From contig NC_054706.1 in NCBI RefSeq assembly GCF_016097555.1, positions 45,691,228 through 45,755,227 on the forward strand: a stretch of 64,000 nucleotides of DNA, given 5' to 3'. The stretch comes from Gigantopelta aegis (Eukaryota > Mollusca > Gastropoda > Neomphalida > Peltospiridae). Below the pieces are notes generated by a model. The model worked only from the letters and a program-made list of their open reading frames with translations, made no database searches and had not been told where the DNA came from. Position numbers and translations under genes: made by a program. Positions 56,351-64,000 of the stretch are shown piece by piece. Each line of letters begins with the position of its first letter. Position 1 is the stretch's first letter.

Positions 56351-59300
56351 TTTTTTGGGTCATATTATTAAATTAGTAGGTGAAAATTTATATCAACCTA
56401 TACAGGTGAATGAAGTTTCAAAAATAACATAATAATATATATATATATATATTTTTAAATGGACTTAGCTACCCTTAAAACTGTGAATTTCAAAAACAAT
56501 TGGCGAATTTTATTTTAATTTGGTGAAATAATTTCATGAAATAAATGATGTTTTGTTAAAAAATAACTGGGTTTCTGCAGTTTTTGAAGTATGATTGATA
56601 ATTTGGCGAAATTTTCTGCTGACTCAGAGCTAGCCCTGGTAATTCCTACCACTTGACTTTTACAACCAATCAAAACACGCATTTTATTGAACTTATTTCT
56701 TGTCCATGACACTTGAAAGTGAAACATCGATTTTGAGGATATGTAAGAAATAAAACACTATCGTTAAAAAACCTTGAACTGGGCTACCCCATAAACTGGT
56801 CTATTTACATTTTTGACTTGCTTTTAAGAAATCTGCATATGATTGAACCATAACATCAAAACACTTTTGCTGAATTAATAAAAACTTCCCAAAAACAAAG
56901 TGCAAAAATGAGGAAAAGATAAGTAGATATTCAAAATATTTTTATACGTAGGGAAATGTATACATGACGGCTTGCATTTTGCACTGTGCACACTATATTA
57001 AATAGCATGTAAAATTAAACCTAAATACTAATAAACAAAAGTTTGACACTGCTGTAATTGTCAAAGTCTTGTCTGCTTCGCAGGTTCATTGTATAAGAGG
57101 TTTAGTGACATCACATGACACACATCACTTTTGAAAAAAAATAGCCCAGTTTACAGGAGTAGCTGAAGAATGTCAACATTAGACTATGACATGCACTTAA
57201 TCTCTTCAAAACAGAAAATGGCATGGCATTGGTTGATTTTGACAATAAAGTGAACACCGTAAAATATTATTTCATCAAATCGATTGTGCATTACAATGCA
57301 CGTGTGCAGAAACCATTTCCCATTAATAGGCCAATTGATGGTTACTTGAGGATACATTTGTGTTCATTTGATACCATTTATTTTTCAACTCATTTAAAAA
57401 CGTATCTAACTCTTCAATCTAATTAAAATTAACTCCACTATTACATGTGGATCTAACAGCAGCCCGTTGGAGCTAATGTCCAGTTGACCTTTCATTCGAC
57501 CAATCAAAACCGTACTTGCAAAATCATGCCAGTGATTTAAAAAGAATTTGAAAACATTCGGGATTATGCCGAGCGTATACGAAATGATTCGGGTGAATTA
57601 CGAAGTATGCCGGAAACTAATTTCAGTATAAAATTTTATATAAAATTTGTTTCAAGATGAAAAAACCCCCATTATGGTATAGCCATAAAATCTGTTTATA
57701 CTAGTATACAATCCAGAGTTTATTAATGCACTCCCTCCCCCCCCCCCCTGTTTTTTTAATGTTGAAATAGACCAACAAGTTCGCCTATTACATAAATAGT
57801 CTCGTCCGATATTTTTAGAATTTGTATCCTCCCAAATAACGCTATAAACGGCGAAGTGTAATTGGTCGATATTTGAATTGTTATTTATAGATGAAATGTC
57901 ACCTGGACATGGGAGTCCACGCAGTGCTGTTAGATCTACCAGGGTAGACCCAGTAGAGCTAATTTTAATCAGATTGAACTCTTTTGCTCATTAAATAAGT
58001 TTTAAAACAACCTGTAAGAAAAATGGTATCTAACAACCACTCGTGTAGTATTATCTATGTATTATTTTACATATCCTAAACTACTGAATTCCGTCCCCCA
58101 TCAAACTGAATCCCATATCACTTCCTCACTCTTTCTAATCACATTGTAAAAGTACAAATTTTAATACCACTGCATATGTATCAACTAACCAAGCCTCGAT
58201 CGATCAAAATAGAAAATGAAGGTGAAAAAAGTTTTTAAATGTGTTTGTCGGAAAAATATCTGCCTGGTCCCCCCTTACCCTAACTTGAACTAATAAAGGG
58301 GGGGGGGGTGAGACCAGATGGATATTATACCAAAAGTTTTCACCATGGCCAATGAATTTTCAAATCCACTGGCCCCATGGCAAGTGAATTTTAAAAATAT
58401 TCCAGAACCCCCGATTCAAAAGGTCCAGAATAATTTAATAAAATTTACTCAAATCATTCACAACCATTTTTCATCTGTGGTGATAGAAATGACAGTGGGG
58501 TGTCACTCGATTGAACCCCTTTTATTTGAAGATGTGTATTATGTAGATAGACTTGCAGAACTACCGTAATGATGGCTATAAGTACAAGTCCCTGTCGAGC
58601 TATGTAGTATGTATGACAGTCACAGTGACCATGCCAAAAAATACAATTTATTGTCCGAACCAAATTGTTAACAACTATGAAAAATTACTCTCCTACCTTT
58701 AATTGCTGTTAGATTTCCTCCAAAGTTAGTCCGGACACAAATCTTAAAAAACCCATTACAATGACACAGATTCCACATACCAGATGCTAACCATGTCGTC
58801 TATATCGACTTTGCTGAGAGCGCATAGGGAAAAAAGCATGTAATTTTGTATCAGCTGCCATTTTGACTTTTTATGGAATATTCTTCAAGAGGGGTGAAAG
58901 GATAGGACTTAAATCTAACAACTTCATAACATGTTATGATATAAACGCAAACGTGATGACGTCATATTAATTTTTTTAATTATTATTATTATTATTTTAA
59001 TGATACCACTAGAGATCATCGATTTCATATTAATTGTGTCACATACTTTGGAGGCTTTCACCCCTCTTAAAGAGTATTCCATAAACAAACAACATGGCAG
59101 ACGGCTGAAAACTGCATGTATTTTTCCCTATGCAATCTCAGCAAAGACAATATCGGCGACATCGTTGCAGTCTCGTGTGTGGAATCTGTATATTTGTAGT
59201 GTGTTTTTTTGCGATTTGTGTCTGGACAAACTTTGGAGGAAATCTAACGGCAATTAAAGGTAGGAGAGTAATTTTTTTTGTAGTTGTTAACAATTTGGTT

Positions 59301-59443
59301 CGGACAATAAACAAAAAACGGATGTCTTAGAATCAAACTACAACGCCTGTGATAACGCAACACATTTAAATTACCCGTATCAATGGATACGTGTGTACAC
59401 GTTTTGTCTCTGGTTCTTTCTTTTCTTCAGTCACTTCGGCCAT
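49239..59443 (-). CDS. DNAL4: Dynein axonemal light chain 4 (DNAL4), complete, 3 coding exons
   Basis: Minus-strand coding parts: 59443-59375, 52533-52450, 49403-49239, all phase 0 with GT-AG introns; 105 aa, the same length as human DNAL4. It belongs to the LC8/DYNLL light-chain family and is a component of outer-arm axonemal dynein in cilia and flagella. Seen: MAEVTEEKKEPE and KRVHTYPLIR (human ...KRLQTFPLVR), HSDMNDEMKTEAMELCVTAC, then AAKMIKETMDKKFGASWHAV, GEGFGFELTHEVKNLLYMFF and the conserved end VVWKCS. The HVVVGEGFG-type groove strand and GG-T-AI-VW core of the family are kept. Intron 1 is 6.8 kb and intron 2 is 3.0 kb, both filled with repeats. Identity is firm. Confidence 0.96.
50108..50233. 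mobile_element. Small foldback with two CRE palindromes
   Basis: AGGCATAACT at the left is matched by AGTTATGCC at the right. ATGACGTCATTTGAGTTTGA followed by CGTCATTT gives two TGACGTCA sites 8 bp apart. In DNAL4 intron 2; probably a MITE relic. Confidence 0.4.
50292..50370. repeat. Long hairpin, 35-bp arms
   Basis: TTTCGGTATCGTCAAT and its exact inverse surround an 8-bp loop; the outer arms GAGATTATTACC / GGTAATAACCTC extend it with few mismatches. Confidence 0.75.
50563..50830 (+). mobile_element. Second tRNA-like SINE family, full copy
   Basis: Head GTGGCATCGTGGTTAAGCCA with B-box-like AAGGTTCACAGC, then CTAACCCACTGTCCTGGACA, GCTGAGGTGTGTGCCCAGGA and a tail GGAAATAAATTGAATTGAAAT (here shortened to 20: GAAATAAATTGAATTGAAAT). 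Same family as 20.4 kb. Confidence 0.75.
52103..52427 (+). mobile_element. Dispersed repeat with 3' inverted repeat, copy 2
   Basis: Matches the 19165-19575 copy block by block (AATTACGTCGTCAGGG, TTCAAATTTAATTATAAGTA, GCCGATTCACACAGTTTGCG) but is about 80 bp shorter. Ends 20 bp before DNAL4 exon 2, so its right end may overlap splice donor surroundings. Confidence 0.6.
52450..52533 (-). CDS. DNAL4: DNAL4 coding exon 2
   Basis: Encodes HSDMNDEMKTEAMELCVTAC and EKFSTNNE (28 codons, residues 24-51), acceptor TTTCCAG|CAT and donor GAA|GTAAGT on the minus strand. Confidence 0.97.
53570..54163. mobile_element. Long-TIR element, copy 1 (594 bp, 9-bp TSD)
   Basis: Terminal inverted repeats of about 110 bp begin CAATCTAATTAAAATTAGCT and include GGAGCTCATGTCCACCAATC. 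TGGAAACAA stands on both sides (53561-53569, 54164-54172). Non-coding. Long TIRs with a 9-bp duplication are typical of Mutator-like elements; that placement is inference. Confidence 0.75.
54872..55870 (+). mobile_element. Decayed Tc1-like transposon
   Basis: At 55248-55340 the reading matches the second helix-turn-helix region of Tc1 transposases (MHLRNRFQPATLTARTIPGN, then ISARTV). At 55551-55810 it matches the catalytic end: RYRDEILQTVLPFLQQ, QHDNARPHTARIVQQYL with the second Asp, and DVLPWPARSTDL...ENVWDE with the usual Glu context. The segment with the first catalytic Asp is not recognisable, and several stops and frame changes intervene. The first 120 codons of the frame starting at 54872 do not look like Tc1 and are unexplained. 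No terminal inverted repeats were found. Confidence 0.75.
56120..56640. repeat. MITE fragments and TA tracts
   Basis: 56120-56190 carries CACTAGCC/GGGCTAGT-type phrases related to the 21.48 kb MITE. TA runs lie near 56321 and 56436. 56490-56635 resembles 11415-11560. Confidence 0.4.
57415..57975. mobile_element. Long-TIR element, copy 2 (561 bp)
   Basis: Same family as 53570-54163: CAATCTAATTAAAATTAACT start, GATATTTTTAGAATTTGTAT and CACCTGGACATGGG interior, ATTTTAATCAGATTG end. AACTCTT lies directly outside both ends. A C-rich run interrupts it near 57736-57749. Confidence 0.7.
58648..59311. mobile_element. Foldback element, about 260-bp arms, enclosing a conserved short ORF
   Basis: TTATTGTCCGAACCAAATTG with GTTAACAACTA at the left is met by its inverse at the right; similarity continues inward for about 260 bp to TTTCACCCCTCTT. 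Between the arms lie an AT-rich spacer with a CRE palindrome near 58958 and a short SINE-tail-like piece (ATACCACTAGAGATCATCGA). Confidence 0.75.
59130..59259 (+). CDS. Possible first exon or relic: membrane-anchor-like ORF in the foldback right arm
   Basis: ATG MQSQQRQYRRHRCSL, then a hydrophobic run VCGICIFVVCFFAICVW, then TNFGGNLTAIK followed by a GTAGGA splice-donor-like site. A basic N terminus plus one hydrophobic segment suggests a signal anchor. The left arm holds a disrupted inverse copy. I do not recognise the protein. It could be a captured host exon carried by the element or chance; antisense within DNAL4 intron 1. Confidence 0.25.
59375..59443 (-). CDS. DNAL4: DNAL4 coding exon 1
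   Basis: 23 codons, MAEVTEEKKEPETKRVH then TYPLIR, ending phase 0 at CGG|GTAATT. The KR-x-x-T-[FY]-PL-[VI]-R pattern directly precedes HSDM in human DNAL4 as well, confirming the junction. Confidence 0.93.
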
Positions 59444-59489
59444 TTCGAATAAACAACCTGTTCCAAAAATGCCAAAACACCTGCTACAA

Positions 59490-59530
59490 CTCTCCAATGG
59501 TAACTAGGAATAACTGCGCATGCGTGTCAT
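59490..59530 (-). promoter_or_regulatory. DNAL4: DNAL4 promoter motifs: NRF1-like and CCAAT
   Basis: TGCGCATGCGTG (59515-59526), one step from the palindromic NRF1 site, lies 72 bp upstream of the DNAL4 ATG, and CCAAT (inverted for this gene) lies at about 59494-59498. TATA-less, housekeeping-style promoter is inferred. Confidence 0.4.
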
Positions 59531-59825
59531 TCACTTAAGACTGATATTCATATATGCGCAATGAAATTATGGATTTCGGTTACCATTTTGAGGTTGGTTC
59601 TGTTTTAATGGTGATTCTGGGTAATTCCAGCGCTAAGTGTGGTGTATGGGCTTTAGATTCAGTGCTCGGGAATTGGGTGGGTGGGTGGGTTAGGTAATCT
59701 CGTCACCTGCTCGAGTCACCCCTCCGGCCCTCCCCATATTGATATGTAGGGGAAGGCTAGAGGAAACTCTTTGTAAACGTCACCACAAGAAAGTAGCCTA
59801 CAGCGCAGGTTCGTTTTGCACAGGG

Positions 59826-60013
59826 CAGGGTTCACACTGGAATAAATTTTGGTTCAGTAATTTTTTCAGAAATGTAGAGCATTTCCTTGAAATTTATTAA
59901 AATGTGGTTAATTTAAGCAAAATTGTATTAGCCAAATACTACATTTTGTAGCCATATTGTATTAATTTTTTTTTAGCAATTGGCTAATTTGGTAATGAAC
60001 AGGGTGAGACCTG
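59826..60013. mobile_element. hAT-like MITE, inverted relative of 20204-20386
   Basis: Starts CAGGGTTCACACTGGAATAA and ends AACAGGGTGAGACCTG. Interior ATGTAGAGCATTT and TTAGCAATTGGCTAATTTGG are the inverse of the 20.2 kb copy. Confidence 0.65.
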
Positions 60014-60536
60014 ATAGGGGCTTCGGATTTATTCGTGTAGTATTGGCACTGGTTAACAACATGTAGGTTTAATGTCATCACTGGAATCGATAATAATCAA
60101 ACTAAAGCTCTGTGGCATCAGATTTAAGAAAAATTGTGTATTTTAGACACAGTAACTTGCGATCATTTGGTTATCAACGATTGCCATTTGAAGCATTGCA
60201 TAGTTTCCTCTAGCCTTCCCCTACATATCAATATCAATAAGGGGAAGGCTGGAGGTGACAATGGCAATAGTTTACTGGAACCTTAGGTCAATTTGAATAC
60301 ACAGACTATTTTTATAAACAAAACGTGTTTCCATATTTGTACGTATCGATTAAATATATTGAGACAAATCTGAACGACAAAACCGTAATACATGGTCAGT
60401 GCCGTATCTCTGCACAATGCAGAGTCGAATAGGATTTGGCAAAATAGTTGTTGATTCCATGAATCTCTGGTCCGGAGGGACGTAGAAATTATGGTTAAGG
60501 AAGGCATTGACTTATGAATCTCTATAGATCTAGTGT

Positions 60537-60724
60537 TTCGTCTACAGGAGGACCTTTTATATACACCACCCCACAAAAAGGGTATCACACACCACGACAT
60601 TTGATATACCAGTTGTGGTATACTGACTGGAACGAGAAATAGCCCAAATGGGTCCTCTGTCGGGGATCGATCCTAGACCGACCGCGCCTCAGCCGAACGA
60701 TTTACCACTGGGTTACGTCCCGCC
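60537..60724 (-). mobile_element. tRNA-derived SINE, head and body
   Basis: The minus strand reads GGCGGGACGTAACCCAGTGG, B box AGGATCGATCCCC, CGTTCCAGTCAGTATACCAC and ends in the ATATAAAAGGTCC block; the tail is absent. Confidence 0.88.
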
Positions 60725-60807
60725 TACATTTATTATAAACATGGCCTATATTTTCAAAGCTATCTTATTTGGGTTACGAAATAGTAAAAGCATGGCGACT
60801 GCGGTAG

Positions 60808-60952
60808 TGACGTCATAGCTTACGATGGTTTTATGATTTCACAGCGCTAAAATAGCTTATAAAATCCCTAGCCTAGTTCCGCTGTTCTGGTACATCATTT
60901 GAATAACTCCAACCATAACCGGAACCGGAAACACACAGATTACAAAATGGCT
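60808..60952 (+). promoter_or_regulatory. TELO2: TELO2 promoter: CRE, tandem ETS and YY1-like sites
   Basis: TGACGTCA at 60808-60815, two abutting CCGGAA ETS cores at 60919-60930, and AAAATGGC (YY1-like) near 60944-60952, all within 220 bp of the TELO2 ATG. ETS plus YY1 near the start is typical of TATA-less housekeeping promoters in animals. Confidence 0.45.
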
Positions 60953-61027
60953 ACCTGAATGTCTGTTTATCCTCATTTAAAGGAAACTCATATGCATTTT
61001 TGCGTTAATACCTAAATGTAATAAGCA

Positions 61028-61440
61028 ATGTCATATTTTTCAAAGTCAATGTGTGAAACAGAAATGCGTAGATTTATGCGAGAAGTAATAAATGACTTGA
61101 CAACCTGCAACGACCAGAAAAAATTAGTGAACATTTTGTCTATCATTCGTTTTCTAGCTAATGCAAACAGTGATAAAAATGACATAACTAAAAATGACGA
61201 CATTGCCACTATTTCCTGTTATGGACTTCAAAAGTTTCAAGAACAAGAACATGTTTATAAGCATTTATTCTGTAAACTTTATTATTCGCAAATTTTAACT
61301 ATCGTTTTGAACAAGCTTTCAGTTGAATTAATTTCAGAGTTTCCAAAAAATAAAATAAGAACACACATAGATGGGTTATTCTTGCACGGACCTGCAACAC
61401 ATACATTTCTTGTTCTTACACGTTCAATAACAAATGTGAG
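61028..61440 (+). CDS. TELO2: TELO2 coding exon 1
   Basis: 137 codons plus two bases, MSYFSKSMCETEMRRFMREV onward; donor GTGAG|GTAATT. Helix-rich, no membrane segment. Confidence 0.9.
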
Positions 61441-62071
61441 GTAATTAAAATTAGAATTTTTATTTGGCTCAAAATATTTATGCACGGTGTACATTAATTA
61501 GCCCAAATGTCCTTTGCTGTCAACCATCACAATGATTTTAAATTGATTAAAAATACAGTTTAAAAAATGTTTTGTCCAGAGTTCATGTTTAAAATATGCA
61601 TGATTTTGTTGATTGCATGAAATATACATTAAGCATCATGTTGTTGAATAATTTGTAAGATGCAAAACCTGATTTTTACAGAATTCTTGATTTTAGTGCT
61701 ACCTTATCCAAAATCTATTCCTGTTCTAGTTCTTTAATGAAAAGCTTGCAGTAACTGTCTACCATGCAACATTTTGTCTAATGTAATTTTCAGATTTATG
61801 TAAATTTGATATACATGTATATTTGACTTTGACATTAATATATTTCAAATCAACTTTACAGCCAGGGTTTTAAACTGCACAAATGTGTTTCACTGCTGGA
61901 AGATTTCCTCTGTAGCCACCGACTGGCCAACATTCTCAAGTCGACATGCTCAATTGATGTATGTGATCCTGCTGATGACTCCAACTCATCTAGGTTACAT
62001 TGGGACCAGTTGATCATGGCTATTGTTAGTCTTCCAGATAACATGGCAAACAAACTGCAAGAACAAAACAG
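61028..62071 (+). CDS. TELO2: Telomere length regulation protein TEL2 homolog (TELO2), 5' part; continues past the window
   Basis: Coding exons 61028-61440 and 61862-62071, joined in phase 2 (...TNVR|S), about 207 residues of a family usually over 800 aa long. TELO2 with TTI1 and TTI2 forms the TTT cochaperone that helps HSP90 and R2TP mature PIKK kinases (mTOR, ATM, ATR, DNA-PKcs, SMG1). Recognised segments: LFLHGPATHTFLVLTRSI (human FFLEGPADQAFLVLMETI), then GFKLHKCVSLLEDFL and LIMAIVSLPDNMANKLQEQN (human VVALPDHLGNRLQQEN). The region is the N-terminal helical repeat solenoid. Start choice: an in-frame TAA stands one codon upstream of this ATG (61022-61024). Transcribed away from DNAL4, 1.58 kb between the two ATGs. 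Exon 3 is not seen in the remaining 1.9 kb. Confidence 0.9.
61862..62071 (+). CDS. TELO2: TELO2 coding exon 2
   Basis: Acceptor TTTACAG|C; encodes SQGFKLHKCVSLLEDFLCSH through KLQEQNR with donor AACAG|GTTTGT, phase 2. Confidence 0.9.
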
Positions 62072-62213
62072 GTTTGTTAGGAAAGGAAGTTTGTTTAATA
62101 CTATCACAATATAAGGCTTTTGGGTGTCTAACATGTGGCTATTTTGACTCTTGGCCAAGAGAGAAAAGTAAAAAAAACAAGAAGGAAAATTGCTCATGCC
62201 ACATAACCTACTC

Positions 62214-62345
62214 CCATAGAAAAAGCAGCAAGGTATCTTTTATATATACACTTTCATAAATGTAGGACAGTAAATATCACATCCTCTGATATACCAGTTG
62301 TGTGGCACTGGTTGGGATGGGGAAAATCCCAAATCCATAGAGGGC
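62214..62345 (-). mobile_element. SINE fragment
   Basis: The minus strand shows CCAGTGCCACACAACTGGTA, a diverged body and a TATATAAAAGATACCTTGCT block. In TELO2 intron 2. Confidence 0.7.
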
Positions 62346-62445
62346 ATTCGATTGGTTTGTTATGATGGTGTGACATGTTTAATAATGATGATGATGATGA
62401 TAGTAATATATATCCAGGAACCAGTTTAAAGCCCTATATTCATAT

Positions 62446-63084
62446 TCAAAGCTGTCCTAGTGGCCACCTTTAATCAGCGGTCACCTTCAATCAGCAGTCA
62501 CCTGTCTTAAGCGGTCACCTGTCTAACATGGCCAGCGGCCACCTAAATCGGATCCCAAATCATTAAAATACATGTATTGAGCGACCACATTAAACATTTA
62601 CTGTTATATAAAAGGGATATTTTAACAACGATAAGGTGCAGCAAATACCCGATCTTCACACCTTCAGGAATACAAGTACCCTTTCAGTCCCGACATCTCA
62701 ACTGTGTATCAATTAAGAAAGTATGACTTGGAATACATCTAATTGCCTCTGGGCAGGGTACACTTGACATATGTAAAATTCACTTACTATGACAATACAC
62801 TGCATGAAGTAGGAATTAAATAATTAAATGGAAAAAGAAAACAAAGTTGTTGAGAATGGTTAATTTAATACATTCCAGTTTAATTTTTTTGTTCTGAAGG
62901 AGGCGACATGTCAAAAGTTGATTTATAGTCAACTGTGAAGCACACATCCATCAATTAGTAGTAAAGATGGTAAAACACATGTTTTAAAGACTCTTATGTG
63001 GCAACCTGTAATCAGCGGCCACCTGTCTTAAGCAGCCACTTTTATCTACTCCCTTGTGTGACCACTTAAGACAGGTTTGACTGT
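62446..63084. mobile_element. Element with GCGGTCACCTGTCTTAAG phrase array
   Basis: The left part has at least six copies of a phrase of about 15-18 bp (AATCAGCGGTCACCT, TTAAGCGGTCACCTGTCT). The right part (63003-63084) has AATCAGCGGCCACCTGTC in the same orientation and ends with the inverse GTGACCACTTAAGACAGGTT then TGACTGTA. CAGTCAAACCTGTCTTAAG is an end type I recall from invertebrate DNA elements. Non-coding. Confidence 0.55.
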
Positions 63085-63097
63085 AATTATATGGACA

Positions 63098-63297
63098 CAG
63101 ATCTTGTCGTGAAAACAAAATAAATTGGAATAGAGTAATTAATTGCTCCCCTAAGTTAGATTATCAGGAGCCATTTAAGATATTACCACATTGATACCGT
63201 ATAACTTCACATGCTGAGGTGAGCTAAAAAAAATATTACTCTTCTTGAACTAGTCTCAGGGGAGTGAGAGCGATAGCCTGCCTTGAATGGCAAGGTC
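63098..63297 (+). mobile_element. CAGACCT-family MITE, copy 3 (diverged)
   Basis: CAGATCTTGTCGTG start, TAATTAATTGCTCCCC, CCATTTAAGATATTACCACA and TTGAACTAGTCTCAGGGGAG as in copy 1. Confidence 0.6.
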
Positions 63298-63299
63298 AA

Positions 63300-64000
63300 G
63301 GACAGCATGTAGCTCAGTCAGTTGTGGAGCATATGTCTGAGATGTAACAGGTCATAGGGCAGATAGACTTTTGTTTCCAAACCAACCAGTGCTGGATATA
63401 GAGAATAATGCATGGGTTTCCGTTTGATACCATTTATGTTACAACGTGTTGTAAGAATAACTGGTATCAAATGGACACGAATGTAGTATTCTATTTCTTA
63501 CATACCTCGAAACAATGAAAATGTAAACAATATAATGAACTAAATTATGTTGTTACAGAATGTAGCCTAACTGGGTCATGGCGTATGGATACTCGGCTTT
63601 AAGAATACATACCACGTCATAACCAAATCACTACTGTACTAACAGATCCGTTTTCCTTAAAAAATAGAGCACTCTAAAACATTTGCTAACCACTCGGAAA
63701 ATGAAATTGATGAAAAGTGAACATTTTAATTTGGCAAAACATTGTAATAATACAGCTAATTTTGAATTTGAACAGTGTCAGTATTCCAATGACGTCACTT
63801 TAAATCTCCTTACAATAACACTAAACTGGGTCATGACCTCTCAGAAACGATCTCCAACATACGTTGTATACAATTTTGATACACAACGGTGATCTCCTAC
63901 ACGGGTGTGTAAGAAAATAATTACTGCCATTGGTAGAATGAATATATGTGGTGTACATTATCTGCCAGTATTTAACATTTGTACGTTTGAAATAATAATA
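63300..64000. other. TELO2 intron 2 remainder
   Basis: No exon of TELO2 or other gene was found before the window edge. A 54-bp hairpin (63419-63473, TTGATACCA / TGGTATCAA core) is present; the rest is AT-rich. Confidence 0.45.

Noticed and set aside
63419-63473. microRNA-type hairpin
   Set aside because: The arms pair well but the terminal loop is almost absent (an ACAACGTGTTGT palindrome at the tip), unlike a Dicer substrate; recorded only as a hairpin.
63553-63610. TELO2 exon 3 after TTACAG at 63558
   Set aside because: The reading continues into a stop at once in the required phase and lacks similarity to TELO2.

Overview
The window is animal nuclear DNA, most likely from a mollusc and probably a gastropod. 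That is inferred from three things: the spliced genes are animal orthologs with GT-AG introns; there are about two dozen copies of a tRNA-derived SINE that I recognise as a mollusc type; and one intronless gene looks like a mollusc protamine-like linker histone. The species cannot be named from the sequence alone.

Four host genes can be supported. (1) 2195-3103, minus: an intronless H1/H5-type linker histone with an arginine/serine/cysteine-rich tail, resembling a protamine-like sperm nuclear protein, with a perfect CRE 53 bp upstream of its ATG. (2) 9166-39468, plus: a complete WIPI2 (autophagy WD-repeat PI3P effector) in 11 coding exons whose phases all agree, predicted 482 aa, with an optional in-phase 5' splice site that would give 441 aa. 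(3) 59443-49239, minus: a complete DNAL4 (axonemal dynein light chain 4) in 3 coding exons, 105 aa. (4) 61028 to beyond 62071, plus: the first two coding exons of TELO2 (TTT complex, PIKK maturation), head-to-head with DNAL4 across a 1.6 kb spacer that carries NRF1-, CRE-, ETS- and YY1-like motifs.

Most of the remaining DNA is repeats, mainly in WIPI2 introns 1, 7 and 10, DNAL4 introns 1 and 2, and the intergenic spacers. Families seen: the main tRNA SINE (two head subfamilies); a second tRNA-like SINE; short LINE 3' ends ending in (CATT)n, three with visible target-site duplications; a TTAA-flanked MITE family (4 copies, one inserted in a SINE so that its TTAA duplication can be read directly); a long-TIR family with 7-9 bp duplications (2 copies, Mutator-like); a Harbinger-like MITE; several hAT-like MITEs; one Tc1-like element with intact ends and one decayed Tc1-like relic; and four unrelated elements whose two ends are arrays of short repeated phrases in opposite orientation. 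There are also a 40-bp minisatellite, a 78-bp tandem array, long GA tracts and several pure G or C runs, one of 46 nt.

The four genes do not form a pathway. DNAL4 (cilia and flagella) and the linker histone (sperm chromatin, if that inference holds) would share a germline or ciliated-cell context; WIPI2 and TELO2 are broadly expressed housekeeping genes. No CRISPR, true tRNA or rRNA genes, or retroviral remains were recognised.
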